A program made the position numbers and the translations under genes. This document shows, in pieces, positions 52,107 to 60,712 of a stretch of 64,000 nucleotides of DNA. A model generated the notes under the pieces. The model saw only the letters and a program-made list of their open reading frames with translations, was not told the origin of the DNA and did not search any database. Positions within the stretch are counted from its first letter, which is position 1; every line of letters begins with the position of its first letter. This stretch comes from Rhodoferax sp. (GTDB lineage: Bacteria > Pseudomonadota > Gammaproteobacteria > Burkholderiales > Burkholderiaceae_C): assembly GCF_025354435.1 (NCBI RefSeq), contig NZ_JANXMU010000060.1, forward strand, positions 1-64,000, in the 5' to 3' direction.

Positions 52107-52251
52107 ACCAACAATTTACGCCAAACAAGGCGTTTTAGGGCAGCTACATTTGCAAACAAAATACCTGCTCAGGCAGCGCTGCACCTAGTTACAGTTGTCC
52201 GCGCATTGTTTACTCGCACCTCTTTCCCCGCCCCATTGGAGACTCCACCGC

Positions 52252-53973
52252 ATGCCTATTTTTTCCTTCCGCCTTGCCTCGGTCGCCGCCGCTGCCGCTC
52301 TGTGTTGCGTCGCCCAAGCCGCCTCTGTTGCACCTGTCGCTGCCGAGCACGGCATGGTCGTCACGGCCCAGCATCTGGCCACCCAGGTCGGTGTGGATGT
52401 GTTGAAACGCGGCGGCAACGCCATCGATGCCGCTGTGGCCGTGGGCTATGCGCTGGCCGTGGTCTACCCCGCCGCGGGCAACCTGGGCGGCGGCGGCTTC
52501 ATGACCGTGCAGCTGGCCGATGGCCGCAAGACCTTCCTGGATTTCCGCGAAAAAGCCCCGTTGGCCGCCACCGCCAATATGTACCTGGACGCTGCGGGCA
52601 ATGTGGTCCCCGGTGCCAGCACCAATGGCTACCTAGCCGTGGGCATTCCCGGTTCGGTAGCCGGTTTTGAAGAAGCCCGCACCAAGTACGGCACCATGCC
52701 GCGCGCCAAGCTGCTAGCCCCGGCCATCCAGTTGGCCGAGCGCGGCTTTGTACTGCAAGAGGGCGATGTCGAGATGCTGAAAACCTCGACTGCCGACTTC
52801 AAGAAGGACGCGCCGTCTGCCGCTATTTTCCTCAACAAGGGCGAGCCCTTCCAGATCGGGCAGAAGTTGGTCCAAAAAGACCTGGCCAAAACCCTGAAGC
52901 TGGTCAGCCAGAAGGGCACTGACGGCTTCTACAAAGGCACGGTGGGTGCCCACATCGTGGCCGCCAGCCAGTCTGGCAAAGGCATCATCACCCAGGAAGA
53001 CCTGGACCAGTACAAGGTGCGCGAACTGGCCCCGGTGGAGTGCGACTACCGTGGTTACCACATCGTGTCGGCGCCGCCTCCCAGCTCGGGCGGTGTGGTG
53101 ATCTGCGAGATTTTGAACATCGTCGAAGGCTATCCGCTCAAAGAGTTGGGCTTTCGCTCGGCCCAGGCCGTGCACTACCAGATCGAGGCCATGCGCCACG
53201 CCTACCTGGACCGCAACAGCTACCTGGGCGATCCCGACTTCGTGAAAAACCCGCTGGACCGCCTGCTCGACAAAGCCTACGCCGCCAAGATCCGCGCCGC
53301 CATCGACCCCAACAAGGCCGGTGTCTCCAAGGACATGAAGCCCGGCGTGGCCCCGCACGAAGGCAGCAACACCACCCACTACTCCATCGTTGACAGCATG
53401 GGCAACGCCGTGTCGGTCACTTACACGCTGAACGACTGGTTCGGTGCCAAGGTCACTGCCGCCAAAACCGGTGTGCTGCTGAACAACGAGATGGACGACT
53501 TTACCTCCAAGGTCGGCGTGCCGAATATGTACGGTCTGGTTCAGGGCGAAGCCAACAGGATCGAACCCGGCAAACGTCCCCTGAGCTCCATGAGCCCCAC
53601 CATCGTCAGCAAAGACGGCAAACCCGTGATGGTGGTCGGCACCCCCGGTGGCAGCCGCATCATCACCGCTGTCACGCATACCATCATGAACGTGATCGAC
53701 TACGGCATGAACGTGCAGGAAGCCGTGGACGCGCCACGCTTTCACCAGCAATGGCTGCCTGATTTGACCAACGTCGACACCTTCGGCATCAGCCCGGACA
53801 CCCGGAAGATTCTGGAAGGCATGGGCCATAACCTGGCTGAACCGCAGCCCGCCAACCACCTGGCCGCCATTCTGGTTGGCGCGCCCACCCTGGGCGGCAA
53901 GCCGCGCGGTAACTTCCGCTTCTACGGTGCTAACGATCCGCGCCGGAATACCGGCCTGGCCGAAGGCTATTGA
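52252..53973 (+). CDS. ggt: Gamma-glutamyltransferase
   Basis: 573-aa periplasmic Ntn-hydrolase that cleaves the gamma-glutamyl bond of glutathione. Signal peptide VAAAAALCCVAQA; AEHGMVVTAQHLATQVGVDV and GGNAIDAAVAVGYAL are the family start. Autocleavage nucleophile T374 in SNTTHYSIVD creates the two subunits; the small subunit contains PLSSMSPTIV and GTPGGSRIITAV. ATG 52252 starts the signal peptide; the open frame upstream is not coding. Stand-alone; the phosphonate island begins 148 bases downstream. Confidence 0.95.
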   Translation: MPIFSFRLASVAAAAALCCVAQAASVAPVAAEHGMVVTAQHLATQVGVDVLKRGGNAIDAAVAVGYALAVVYPAAGNLGGGGFMTVQLADGRKTFLDFREKAPLAATANMYLDAAGNVVPGASTNGYLAVGIPGSVAGFEEARTKYGTMPRAKLLAPAIQLAERGFVLQEGDVEMLKTSTADFKKDAPSAAIFLNKGEPFQIGQKLVQKDLAKTLKLVSQKGTDGFYKGTVGAHIVAASQSGKGIITQEDLDQYKVRELAPVECDYRGYHIVSAPPPSSGGVVICEILNIVEGYPLKELGFRSAQAVHYQIEAMRHAYLDRNSYLGDPDFVKNPLDRLLDKAYAAKIRAAIDPNKAGVSKDMKPGVAPHEGSNTTHYSIVDSMGNAVSVTYTLNDWFGAKVTAAKTGVLLNNEMDDFTSKVGVPNMYGLVQGEANRIEPGKRPLSSMSPTIVSKDGKPVMVVGTPGGSRIITAVTHTIMNVIDYGMNVQEAVDAPRFHQQWLPDLTNVDTFGISPDTRKILEGMGHNLAEPQPANHLAAILVGAPTLGGKPRGNFRFYGANDPRRNTGLAEGY

Positions 53974-53981
53974 TGTAGTAG

Positions 53982-54050
53982 ATTGCTATATTTAATATAG
54001 CTGGAGGCGCGAGTGCAATATGCGCCAGCGCCTTTATTTTTATAAATTTT
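53982..54050 (-). repeat. Dispersed repeat copy 12, left flank of phosphonate island
   Basis: ATTGCTATATTTAATATAGC... with AGGCGC (54005-54010) pairing GCGCCT (54028-54033) and a T-rich end (TTATTTTTAT). 3' of ggt in the usual orientation, probably its terminator. Diverged core. Confidence 0.7.
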
Positions 54051-54121
54051 CAAAAACGCTTGCTAAAGCGCAGGATGGCGCCGATCGGCGCTGCCGCAAG
54101 GCACGGCGGCGATGCTTGTCG

Positions 54122-54670
54122 TCAGCTCAATTGGCAGCGCTGGGCCCGGTTGAGGTAGTGCTGCAATGGCGGCGTCTGCAGGCCGGCCTGCTTCGCCTGG
54201 TCGTCCCACAAGCGCAGCGCCACGGCTTCCTCGGCATGCGGCCGGGCGATGAAATGGCTGGCCTCGGTGCTGGAGAACACGCCGCCCTGCAGCGCCAGGC
54301 TGCGCTGCGAATCCGGCGATAGCGCCTGCAGATAGCCGGTGCGGACCGCACATAGGTAGCGCTTGGCATCGACGTGGAATTGCACCGCGTCCAACACCCT
54401 TTGGCCAAACACGCCGCGCAGAAACGGCTGCGCGCGAAACTGGTGCAAGTCGTCGACACCACGCAGCGTCGGCGAGTCGCCCAGTCCGGTCAGCAGATGT
54501 CCCAGATCGTGCAGCAATGCGGCGGTGACCAGTTCGTCGTCGGCGCCAGCCTGCTCGGCTAGCAGCGCAGTCTGCAACGCGTGTTCCAGCTGGGTCACCG
54601 GCTCGCCGCTGTACTGGCTGTGGCCGTGGCGGTTGAACAGGGTTTCGATGTCGGTCAGGTTCAGTGGCAT
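54122..54670 (-). CDS. PhnZ-like HD-domain mixed-valence diiron oxygenase (phosphonate)
   Basis: 182-aa HD-superfamily protein of the phosphonate-operon-associated type. Residues equivalent to those of PhnZ, the oxygenase that cleaves 2-amino-1-hydroxyethylphosphonate to glycine and phosphate, appear at nearly the same spacing: Y20 and E23 (substrate loop), H30, H54-D55, H58, H76, H99, K103 and D156/D157. All metal ligands therefore seem present. PhnY, the usual hydroxylase partner, is not in the window. It lies 40 bases downstream of the GntR gene on the same strand, divergent from the transporter operon. PhnZ numbering is from memory. Confidence 0.82.
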   Translation of the reverse strand: MPLNLTDIETLFNRHGHSQYSGEPVTQLEHALQTALLAEQAGADDELVTAALLHDLGHLLTGLGDSPTLRGVDDLHQFRAQPFLRGVFGQRVLDAVQFHVDAKRYLCAVRTGYLQALSPDSQRSLALQGGVFSSTEASHFIARPHAEEAVALRLWDDQAKQAGLQTPPLQHYLNRAQRCQLS

Positions 54671-54709
54671 GGTGGTCGGTCACAGGCAGGTAAAAGCCGG
54701 GCAGGGGAT

Positions 54710-55453
54710 TCAGGCGTAGCTTTTTTCCGCCGCCATACCTGTAAAAACCAGGTCGCTTTGCGTGGCTGCAGCAGGGCGGTTCTTGTAGTTCTGCAGGGTG
54801 CGGTCGCGGCTGTTCATCACGTGCTGGAACATTGCCAGGCCGGCGGCGTCGGCATCGCGCGCAGCAATCGCCTTGACGATCTGGTGGTGCTCACGTGAGT
54901 AGATGGCCATCGATTCGCCGGTTAGGTTCTGCCGGCGGAACAGCGACAACTCGTTCACCAGCTTGCGGTAGGTGGCGCTGAATTTTGAGTTGCCGGTGAG
55001 CTCCAGCAGCCGGTCGTGGAAGCCGAGGTTGAGGCGGTGGTAGTCCTGCGCGTTGCCAGCCTTGGTGGCTTGCTCCATTTCGTCGACAAACTGGCGCAGC
55101 TCCTTGATTTTTGCTGCGTTCACCGTTTGCGCCAGCTTGCGGCCGACGTACTGGTCCATCACTGCGCGCAGCTCGAAGATATCCAGCACCTCTTCAATCG
55201 GCACATCGCGCACGAACACGCCGCGGTTCTTTTCGGTCCGCACCAGGCCAGACTCTTCCAGCATGCGCAGGGCTTCGCGCACCGGGCCGCGCGACACGCC
55301 CAGCTGCGTGGCCAGAGTGGATTCGGTGAGCTTAGCGCCGGAACTGAATTGGCCATCCAGAATCATGCGCTCGATCTCGGTCTGCACCAAACTCGCGAGC
55401 GAATTGCGCTGTACCAGTGCAATGTGAGGGTGGGGTGAAGCTTGTGTTGGCAT
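54710..55453 (-). CDS. GntR/FCD-family regulator of phosphonate genes
   Basis: 247-aa FadR-subfamily regulator. Winged helix in residues ~15-85 (LVQTEIERMILDGQFSSGAK, LGVSRGPVREALRMLEESG), FCD ligand domain thereafter with metal-site residues (the DYHRLNLGFHDRLLEL and REHHQIVKAI histidines). Divergent from the phosphonate transporter operon with a 156-base shared control region containing three ATCGTAG/CTACGAT half-sites. It matches the phosphonate-utilisation-associated regulators of Burkholderiales. Confidence 0.9.
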   Translation of the reverse strand: MPTQASPHPHIALVQRNSLASLVQTEIERMILDGQFSSGAKLTESTLATQLGVSRGPVREALRMLEESGLVRTEKNRGVFVRDVPIEEVLDIFELRAVMDQYVGRKLAQTVNAAKIKELRQFVDEMEQATKAGNAQDYHRLNLGFHDRLLELTGNSKFSATYRKLVNELSLFRRQNLTGESMAIYSREHHQIVKAIAARDADAAGLAMFQHVMNSRDRTLQNYKNRPAAATQSDLVFTGMAAEKSYA

Positions 55454-55458
55454 GGCTT

Positions 55459-55514
55459 TATCGTAGTGTTCTTATTGAAGATTGTCTACGATTCTCAATC
55501 TGTAAACTACGATA
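55459..55514. promoter_or_regulatory. Operator array between GntR gene and phosphonate operon
   Basis: TATCGTAGT (55459-55467) and its exact inverse ACTACGATA (55506-55514) flank a central TTGTCTACGA (55483-55491 region), which fits the FCD-type GntR consensus TNGTnnnACNA. Half-site CTACGAT/ATCGTAG occurs three times in 56 bases. Confidence 0.65.
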
Positions 55515-55609
55515 AATGAAATGATGGCATTGATTTTGCATCGACCGTGTGTCATCAGGATGACATAAGGCTTGGTCAAAATCCGTTCTTTTCACGAGGA
55601 GTCTCCCCC

Positions 55610-56644
55610 ATGCATTTCTGGAAATCTACCCTGGCTGCCGTACTCGGCTTGGTCTTCGCCGCTGGCGCCGCGTATGCGGAAAAGATCCAGCTGACGGTCT
55701 ACACCGCGCTGGAAGTCGATCAGATCAAGGCCTACCAGGTGGCCTTCAACAAGGTCAATCCCGACGTTGAAATCAAATGGGTGCGGGACTCCACCGGCGT
55801 CATCACCGCCAAGCTGCTGGCCGAGAAAGCGAATCCCCAGGCCGACGTGATCTGGGGCGTGGCCGCATCCAGCCTGGCCTTGTTCGACAAGAACGACATG
55901 TTGGAGCCGTATGCGCCGATCAACCTCGACGCCATCATGTCCAAGTACCGTGACGCGAGAAAGGTTCCGGCCTGGTGGGGCATGGACGTGTTCGGCGCTA
56001 CCGTCTGTTTCAACACGGTCGAAGCGAAGAAGAAGGGCATTGCCATGCCAACCACCTGGAAGGATCTGACCAAGCCGGAGTTCAAGGGCCAGGTGGTGAT
56101 GCCAAACCCGGCTTCGTCCGGCACCGGCTTCTTCGACGTGGCGGCCTGGCTGCAGCTGTGGGGCGACGACAATGGCAAGGGCGGCGGCTGGAAGTACATG
56201 GATGCGCTGCACGAGAACATCGGCCAGTACACCCACTCCGGCTCCAAGCCTTGCAATATGGCGGCTGCTGGTGAATACGTCGCTGGCATTTCGTTCGAGT
56301 ACCGTGCCCACGCCAACAAGGCCAAGGGTGCGCCGATCGAGCTGGTGTTCCCCAAGGAAGGCCTGGGCTGGGATCTGGAAGGATTTGCCATCTACAAGGG
56401 CACAAAGAAGCTGGAAGCCGCGAAGCAACTGGCGGACTGGGCTTCCGGTAAGGACGCGATGGTGCTGTACGGAAAGAATTTCGCCATTACCGCCCAGCCC
56501 GGCGTGGCACCGAAGCTGGCTGATATTCCGGCCGACTACGAGTCGCGTTTGATCAAGATGGACTTCAACAACTCCGCCGTCAACCGTGACCGCATCCTGG
56601 CGGAATGGTCCAAGCGCTACGACGCCAAGAGCGAAAAGAAGTAA
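55610..56644 (+). CDS. phnS: 2-aminoethylphosphonate ABC transporter binding protein
   Basis: 344-aa periplasmic binding protein of the iron/thiamine/phosphonate (SBP_bac family 1) type, resembling PhnS/AepX. Signal peptide LAAVLGLVFAAGAAYA-E; then LTVYTALEVDQIKAYQVAFN, GVITAKLLAEKANPQADVIW and GFEVVM-like middle part, NPASSGTGFF. GAGGAG precedes ATG 55610. First gene of the transporter operon; ATPase gene starts 2 bases after its stop. Assignment rests on family plus the PhnX and GntR neighbours. Confidence 0.88.
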   Translation: MHFWKSTLAAVLGLVFAAGAAYAEKIQLTVYTALEVDQIKAYQVAFNKVNPDVEIKWVRDSTGVITAKLLAEKANPQADVIWGVAASSLALFDKNDMLEPYAPINLDAIMSKYRDARKVPAWWGMDVFGATVCFNTVEAKKKGIAMPTTWKDLTKPEFKGQVVMPNPASSGTGFFDVAAWLQLWGDDNGKGGGWKYMDALHENIGQYTHSGSKPCNMAAAGEYVAGISFEYRAHANKAKGAPIELVFPKEGLGWDLEGFAIYKGTKKLEAAKQLADWASGKDAMVLYGKNFAITAQPGVAPKLADIPADYESRLIKMDFNNSAVNRDRILAEWSKRYDAKSEKK

Positions 56645-56646
56645 AC

Positions 56647-57798
56647 ATGCTGGCGCCCCGTGATCCTCTCGGCGGCGACTCCCTCGCGGTGCACGAGGAG
56701 AGCAGGCTGCAAGACGCCAGCTATTTGCGGCTGGAGAACATCCACAAGAGCTTCGGCAGCTTCCAGGCGCTGCAGAAGATCGATCTGTCGATACGCCGTG
56801 GCGAATTCGTCTGCTTTCTCGGTCCCTCGGGCTGCGGCAAAACCACGCTGCTGCGGACGATTGCAGGGCTGGAGACCCAGAGCTCCGGCCGCATCGTCCA
56901 GGCCGGGCGCGACATCTCGCTGTTGCCGCCGGCCCAGCGCGACTACGGCATCGTGTTCCAGTCGTACGCGCTGTTTCCGAACCTGACGATACGCGACAAC
57001 GTCGCCTACGGCCTGGTGAGTCGCCGCGTGCCACGGCTGCAGATCGACGCCCAGGTCGAGGAACTGCTGCAACTGGTGGGCCTGCCAGGCCAGGGCGCGA
57101 AATACCCGGCGCAGATGTCCGGTGGTCAGCAGCAACGGGTGGCGCTGGCACGGGCTCTGGCCACATCGCCAGGCCTGCTGCTGCTGGACGAGCCGCTGTC
57201 GGCGCTGGACGCGATTGTGCGGGTGCATTTGCGCAACGAAATCCGGTCGCTGCAGCGCCAGCTCGGCGTGACCACCATCATGGTCACGCACGACCAGGAA
57301 GAGGCGCTGTCGGTCGCCGACCGTATTGTGGTGATGAACCACGGTGTCATCGAGCAGGTCGGCACGCCAATGCAGGTCTACCGCGAACCGGCCTCGCCCT
57401 TCGTGGCCGATTTTGTCGGCAAGGTCAACAAGCTGGCGGCGGTGGCCGAGGGCGACCACTGGTTTCGCTGCGGCGGGTTGCGCCTGCAGTGCGCACTGGG
57501 CAGCGGCGCCGACTTCCGGCCCGGCCACGCCGTCCATCTGTATCTGCGCCCCGAAGACCGGACGATCGACGGCCTGCGCGATGACCATCCTGGCCTGTGC
57601 AGCGGTACGGTCGAGCATGTCGAGTTTCTTGGCGGCAACTGCCTGGCGCGGATGGCGATCGACGCGGTGCCCGGCCAGCCGGTGCAGTTGCAGTTTTCAC
57701 TGAACCAGATGGACGAATACAGCATCCGCGAGGGCGGCCGCCTGCGCTTTGCGCTGCGCGCCGACCGCGTGCGTGTGTTTCCCGCCGCCGAAGCCTGA
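56647..57798 (+). CDS. phnT: 2-aminoethylphosphonate ABC transporter ATPase
   Basis: 383-aa ATPase of the PotA/FbpC/PhnT class. Walker [16 protein letters not shown]-loop IVFQSYALFPNL, signature MSGGQQQRVALARAL, Walker B LLLLDEPLSALDAIV, H-loop VTHDQEEAL, and a C-terminal TOBE domain (HLYLRPEDR, VEHVEFLGGNC). Start ATG 56647, two bases after the binding-protein stop, so coupled. The residues preceding the usual start (APRDPLGGDSLAVHEESR) are an N-terminal extension of ~25 aa. Confidence 0.92.
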   Translation: MLAPRDPLGGDSLAVHEESRLQDASYLRLENIHKSFGSFQALQKIDLSIRRGEFVCFLGPSGCGKTTLLRTIAGLETQSSGRIVQAGRDISLLPPAQRDYGIVFQSYALFPNLTIRDNVAYGLVSRRVPRLQIDAQVEELLQLVGLPGQGAKYPAQMSGGQQQRVALARALATSPGLLLLDEPLSALDAIVRVHLRNEIRSLQRQLGVTTIMVTHDQEEALSVADRIVVMNHGVIEQVGTPMQVYREPASPFVADFVGKVNKLAAVAEGDHWFRCGGLRLQCALGSGADFRPGHAVHLYLRPEDRTIDGLRDDHPGLCSGTVEHVEFLGGNCLARMAIDAVPGQPVQLQFSLNQMDEYSIREGGRLRFALRADRVRVFPAAEA

Positions 57799-57835
57799 GC
57801 TTATCGCTCACCCGCCAACCAACTCTGCACCATCC

Positions 57836-59542
57836 ATGTCTGCTGTTCTTGTTTCCGTCGCGCCGCGGCCGCACATCGCCTGGAGCGACCGGCTGGCGCA
57901 GGCCGCGCTGCTCGGCATCTTGCTGCTGCTGGCAGTGGGCCTGGTGGCGCCGCTGCTGCTGATCCTGTCGCAAGCGCTGGGTGGCGAGGGCTCCCGCGGC
58001 GGCCTGGGCAACTTCACCCGTTATCTGGCATCGCCGGCGCTGCTGCAAAGCCTGTGGCACAGCGTCTGGGTGTCGGTGCTGGTGACGCTGATCGTGCTGC
58101 CACTGGCGTTTACCTTCGCCTACGCCATTACACGCAGCTGCATGCCGTTCAAAGGATTGCTGCGCACCATCACGCTGCTGCCGCTGCTGGCGCCGTCCCT
58201 GCTGTCGGCGATTTCGCTGATCTATTGGTTTGGTAACCAGGGTGTGGCCAAGGAGTTCTGGCGTTCGCTGGGTTTTGACGGCATCTATGGCCCGTCCGGT
58301 ATCGTGCTGGCCGAGTGCTTTGCGGTGTTTCCGCACGTGCTGATGGTGTTGGTCACGGCGCTGACTCTGGCCGACGCCCGGCTGTACGAAGCTGCCGATG
58401 CACTCGGCACCAGCACCTGGCGCAAGTTCTTCACCATCACCTTGCCCGGCGCCAAATACGGGCTGATTTCGGCCGCGCTGATCAGTTTGACCCTGGTGGC
58501 GACCGACTTCGGCATCCCCAAGGTGGTGGGTGGCAATTTCAATGTGCTGGCCACCGATGTGTTCAAGCTAGTCATAGGCCAGCAGGACTTCCAGCGCGGC
58601 GCGGTGGTGGCCCTGCTGCTGCTGACGCCGGCGGTGCTGACCTTCATGGTGGACTATTTTGTCCAGCGCAAGCAGACCGCCATGCTCAGCGCTCGGGCCG
58701 TTGCGCTGGCACCCAGGCCGTCGCCCGGTTTTGACGCGGCGATGACGCTGTTTTGCTGTGCCATCTGCGCGCTGATGCTGGCGGTGTTCTGCATGGCCGT
58801 ATTTGCCTCGTTCGCCACGCTGTGGCCTTACAAGCTGGCACCCAGCCTGGTGCACTATGTCTCCGGCCTGGTGGACGCCGAACTCGGCGAGGCTTTCGTC
58901 AACAGCCTGAAGCTGGCTGCCGGCACCTCCGTCATCGGCCCGCTGGTGGTATTTGTCGGCGCCTATCTGCTAGAGAAAACCCGCGGCCTAGACTGGGCCC
59001 GGCCGCTGATCCGGCTGATGGCGATGCTGCCGATGGCGGTACCCGGCCTGGTGCTGGGTCTGGGCTACATCTTCTTTTTTAACGCGCCGCAGAATCCGCT
59101 GAATTTTCTCTACCAGACCGGGGCGCTGCTGGTGCTGTGCACCATTGTCCATTTCTATACCACCGGCCACCTGACGATGCTCACCGCGCTGAAGGCCATC
59201 GACGCGGAATTCGAGTCGGTGTCCGGTTCGCTAAAAGTGCCGTTCTACGTCACTTTCTTCCGCGTGACCCTGCCGATCTGCCTGCCGACTCTGCTGGACG
59301 TGTCGCGCTATTTCTTTATCAATGCCATGACCACCATCTCGGCCGTGGTGTTCCTGTATTCGCCCGAGACCAAGCTCGCCTCGGTCGCCATCCTGAACCT
59401 GGACGAAGCCGGCGATACCGGGCCGGCCGCGGCCATGGCGGTGCTGATTGCCGGCGCCTCGCTGCTGGTCACCATGCTCTATCTGGCGCTGGGCAAGCTG
59501 GTGGAAAAACGCACCCAGGCCTGGCGCACCCCTACACGCTGA
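57836..59542 (+). CDS. 2-aminoethylphosphonate ABC transporter permease, two fused halves
   Basis: 568-aa permease with about twelve membrane segments in two homologous halves, as in the FbpB/PhnU-V fusion type. Each half has an EAA loop: ADALGTSTWRKFFTITLPG in the first and EFESVSGSLKVPFYVTFFRV-like in the second, so one chain should contact both ATPase subunits. ATG 57836 is chosen; no strong ribosome-binding site. 37 bases downstream of the ATPase gene; the oxidoreductase gene follows after 16 bases. Confidence 0.9.
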   Translation: MSAVLVSVAPRPHIAWSDRLAQAALLGILLLLAVGLVAPLLLILSQALGGEGSRGGLGNFTRYLASPALLQSLWHSVWVSVLVTLIVLPLAFTFAYAITRSCMPFKGLLRTITLLPLLAPSLLSAISLIYWFGNQGVAKEFWRSLGFDGIYGPSGIVLAECFAVFPHVLMVLVTALTLADARLYEAADALGTSTWRKFFTITLPGAKYGLISAALISLTLVATDFGIPKVVGGNFNVLATDVFKLVIGQQDFQRGAVVALLLLTPAVLTFMVDYFVQRKQTAMLSARAVALAPRPSPGFDAAMTLFCCAICALMLAVFCMAVFASFATLWPYKLAPSLVHYVSGLVDAELGEAFVNSLKLAAGTSVIGPLVVFVGAYLLEKTRGLDWARPLIRLMAMLPMAVPGLVLGLGYIFFFNAPQNPLNFLYQTGALLVLCTIVHFYTTGHLTMLTALKAIDAEFESVSGSLKVPFYVTFFRVTLPICLPTLLDVSRYFFINAMTTISAVVFLYSPETKLASVAILNLDEAGDTGPAAAMAVLIAGASLLVTMLYLALGKLVEKRTQAWRTPTR

Positions 59543-59558
59543 TGGCAGCGCGGACTCC

Positions 59559-60704
59559 ATGACTCTCACCCTATCTCCTATGCAGAACTCCCAGAACTTT
59601 GACCTGATCGTGGTCGGCGCCGGCATCGTCGGCCTGGCCCATGCCTACACCGCCGCCCGGCGCGGCCTGCGCGTCTGCGTGGTCGAGCGTGATGCAGCAT
59701 GCGTCGGCGCCTCGATCCGCAATTTCGGCTTCATCACCGTCACCGGCCAGGGTGCCGGCGACACCTGGCGCCGCGCCAAACGGGCCCGCGAGGTATGGGG
59801 TGAAGTCGCGCCGCTGGCCGACATTCCGCAAGTACACCATGGTCTGTGGTTGACGGCTTTCCGCCCGAAGGCGCTGGACGTGCTGCAGCAATTCATGGCC
59901 ACGGCTATGGCCGAGGGCTGCGCGCTGCTGGACGTGGCCGAGGCTGCCCGCCGCGCCCCCAGTCTGCAGCTGGACGGCGCCCAGGCCGTGCTCTACAGCC
60001 CGCACGAGATGCGGGTCGAGTCGCGCACCGCCATTGGCCAGCTGACGCGCTGGCTGGCCGAAACGCTGGGTGTGCAGTTCCGCTTCAGCGAGGCGGTGCT
60101 GGAAGTGGCTACGCCGCGGGTCCGCACCGCGCGCGCCACTCTGCATGCCGAGCGTGTGGCGGTCTGCACCAATACCGAGATCAACGGCCTATTCGCCGAA
60201 CGCCTGGCCGCGCACCAGCTGCGCCTGTGCCAGCTGCACATGCTGCGGGTGCAGCCCGAGCCCGGCTTTCAATTGCCCGGTTCGGTGATGGCCGACCTGA
60301 GCCTGGTGCGCTATCACGGGTACAGCCAACTACCGGCGGCCGCCGCGCTGCGCACCCAGCTGGATGCGGAAGAGGGCGAGTCGCTGGCGCACGGCATCCA
60401 CCTGATCGTGGTGCAAAGCGCCGATGGCTCGCTGGTGGTCGGCGACTCGCACCACTACGGCCCGGTGCTCGAGCCATTTGCCAACCAGCGGGTGGACGAG
60501 CTAATCCTGCAGCATATGCGGCGCACGCTGAAGCTCAAGGACGCGCGTGTTACCGAGCGCTGGGTCGGCACCTACCCGTCTTCCGCCAGCACCGACTGCC
60601 TGATCGACCAGCCCGATGCTGCCACCCGCATGGTGCTGGTCACCAGCGGCACCGGCGCCAGCACCGCCTTCGGCATCGCCGAAGAAGTTTTTGCCAACTG
60701 GTAA
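59559..60704 (+). CDS. FAD-dependent oxidoreductase of phosphonate cluster
   Basis: 381-aa flavoenzyme of the DAO/glycine-oxidase-like family. Residues near the start (FDLIVVGAGIVGLAHAYTA, VVERDAACVGASIRNFGFIT) form the FAD dinucleotide fold; TSGTGASTAFGIAEEV is the C-terminal FAD contact. This clade is recurrently found with phosphonate genes and is thought to oxidise an aminophosphonate; related enzymes have been proposed to make phosphonoacetaldehyde from N-alkylated 2-aminoethylphosphonate, which would feed PhnX next door. Two starts possible, ATG 59559 (used) and ATG 59580. Eight bases separate its stop and the phnX start. Confidence 0.85.
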   Translation: MTLTLSPMQNSQNFDLIVVGAGIVGLAHAYTAARRGLRVCVVERDAACVGASIRNFGFITVTGQGAGDTWRRAKRAREVWGEVAPLADIPQVHHGLWLTAFRPKALDVLQQFMATAMAEGCALLDVAEAARRAPSLQLDGAQAVLYSPHEMRVESRTAIGQLTRWLAETLGVQFRFSEAVLEVATPRVRTARATLHAERVAVCTNTEINGLFAERLAAHQLRLCQLHMLRVQPEPGFQLPGSVMADLSLVRYHGYSQLPAAAALRTQLDAEEGESLAHGIHLIVVQSADGSLVVGDSHHYGPVLEPFANQRVDELILQHMRRTLKLKDARVTERWVGTYPSSASTDCLIDQPDAATRMVLVTSGTGASTAFGIAEEVFANW

Positions 60705-60712
60705 GCCCAAAT

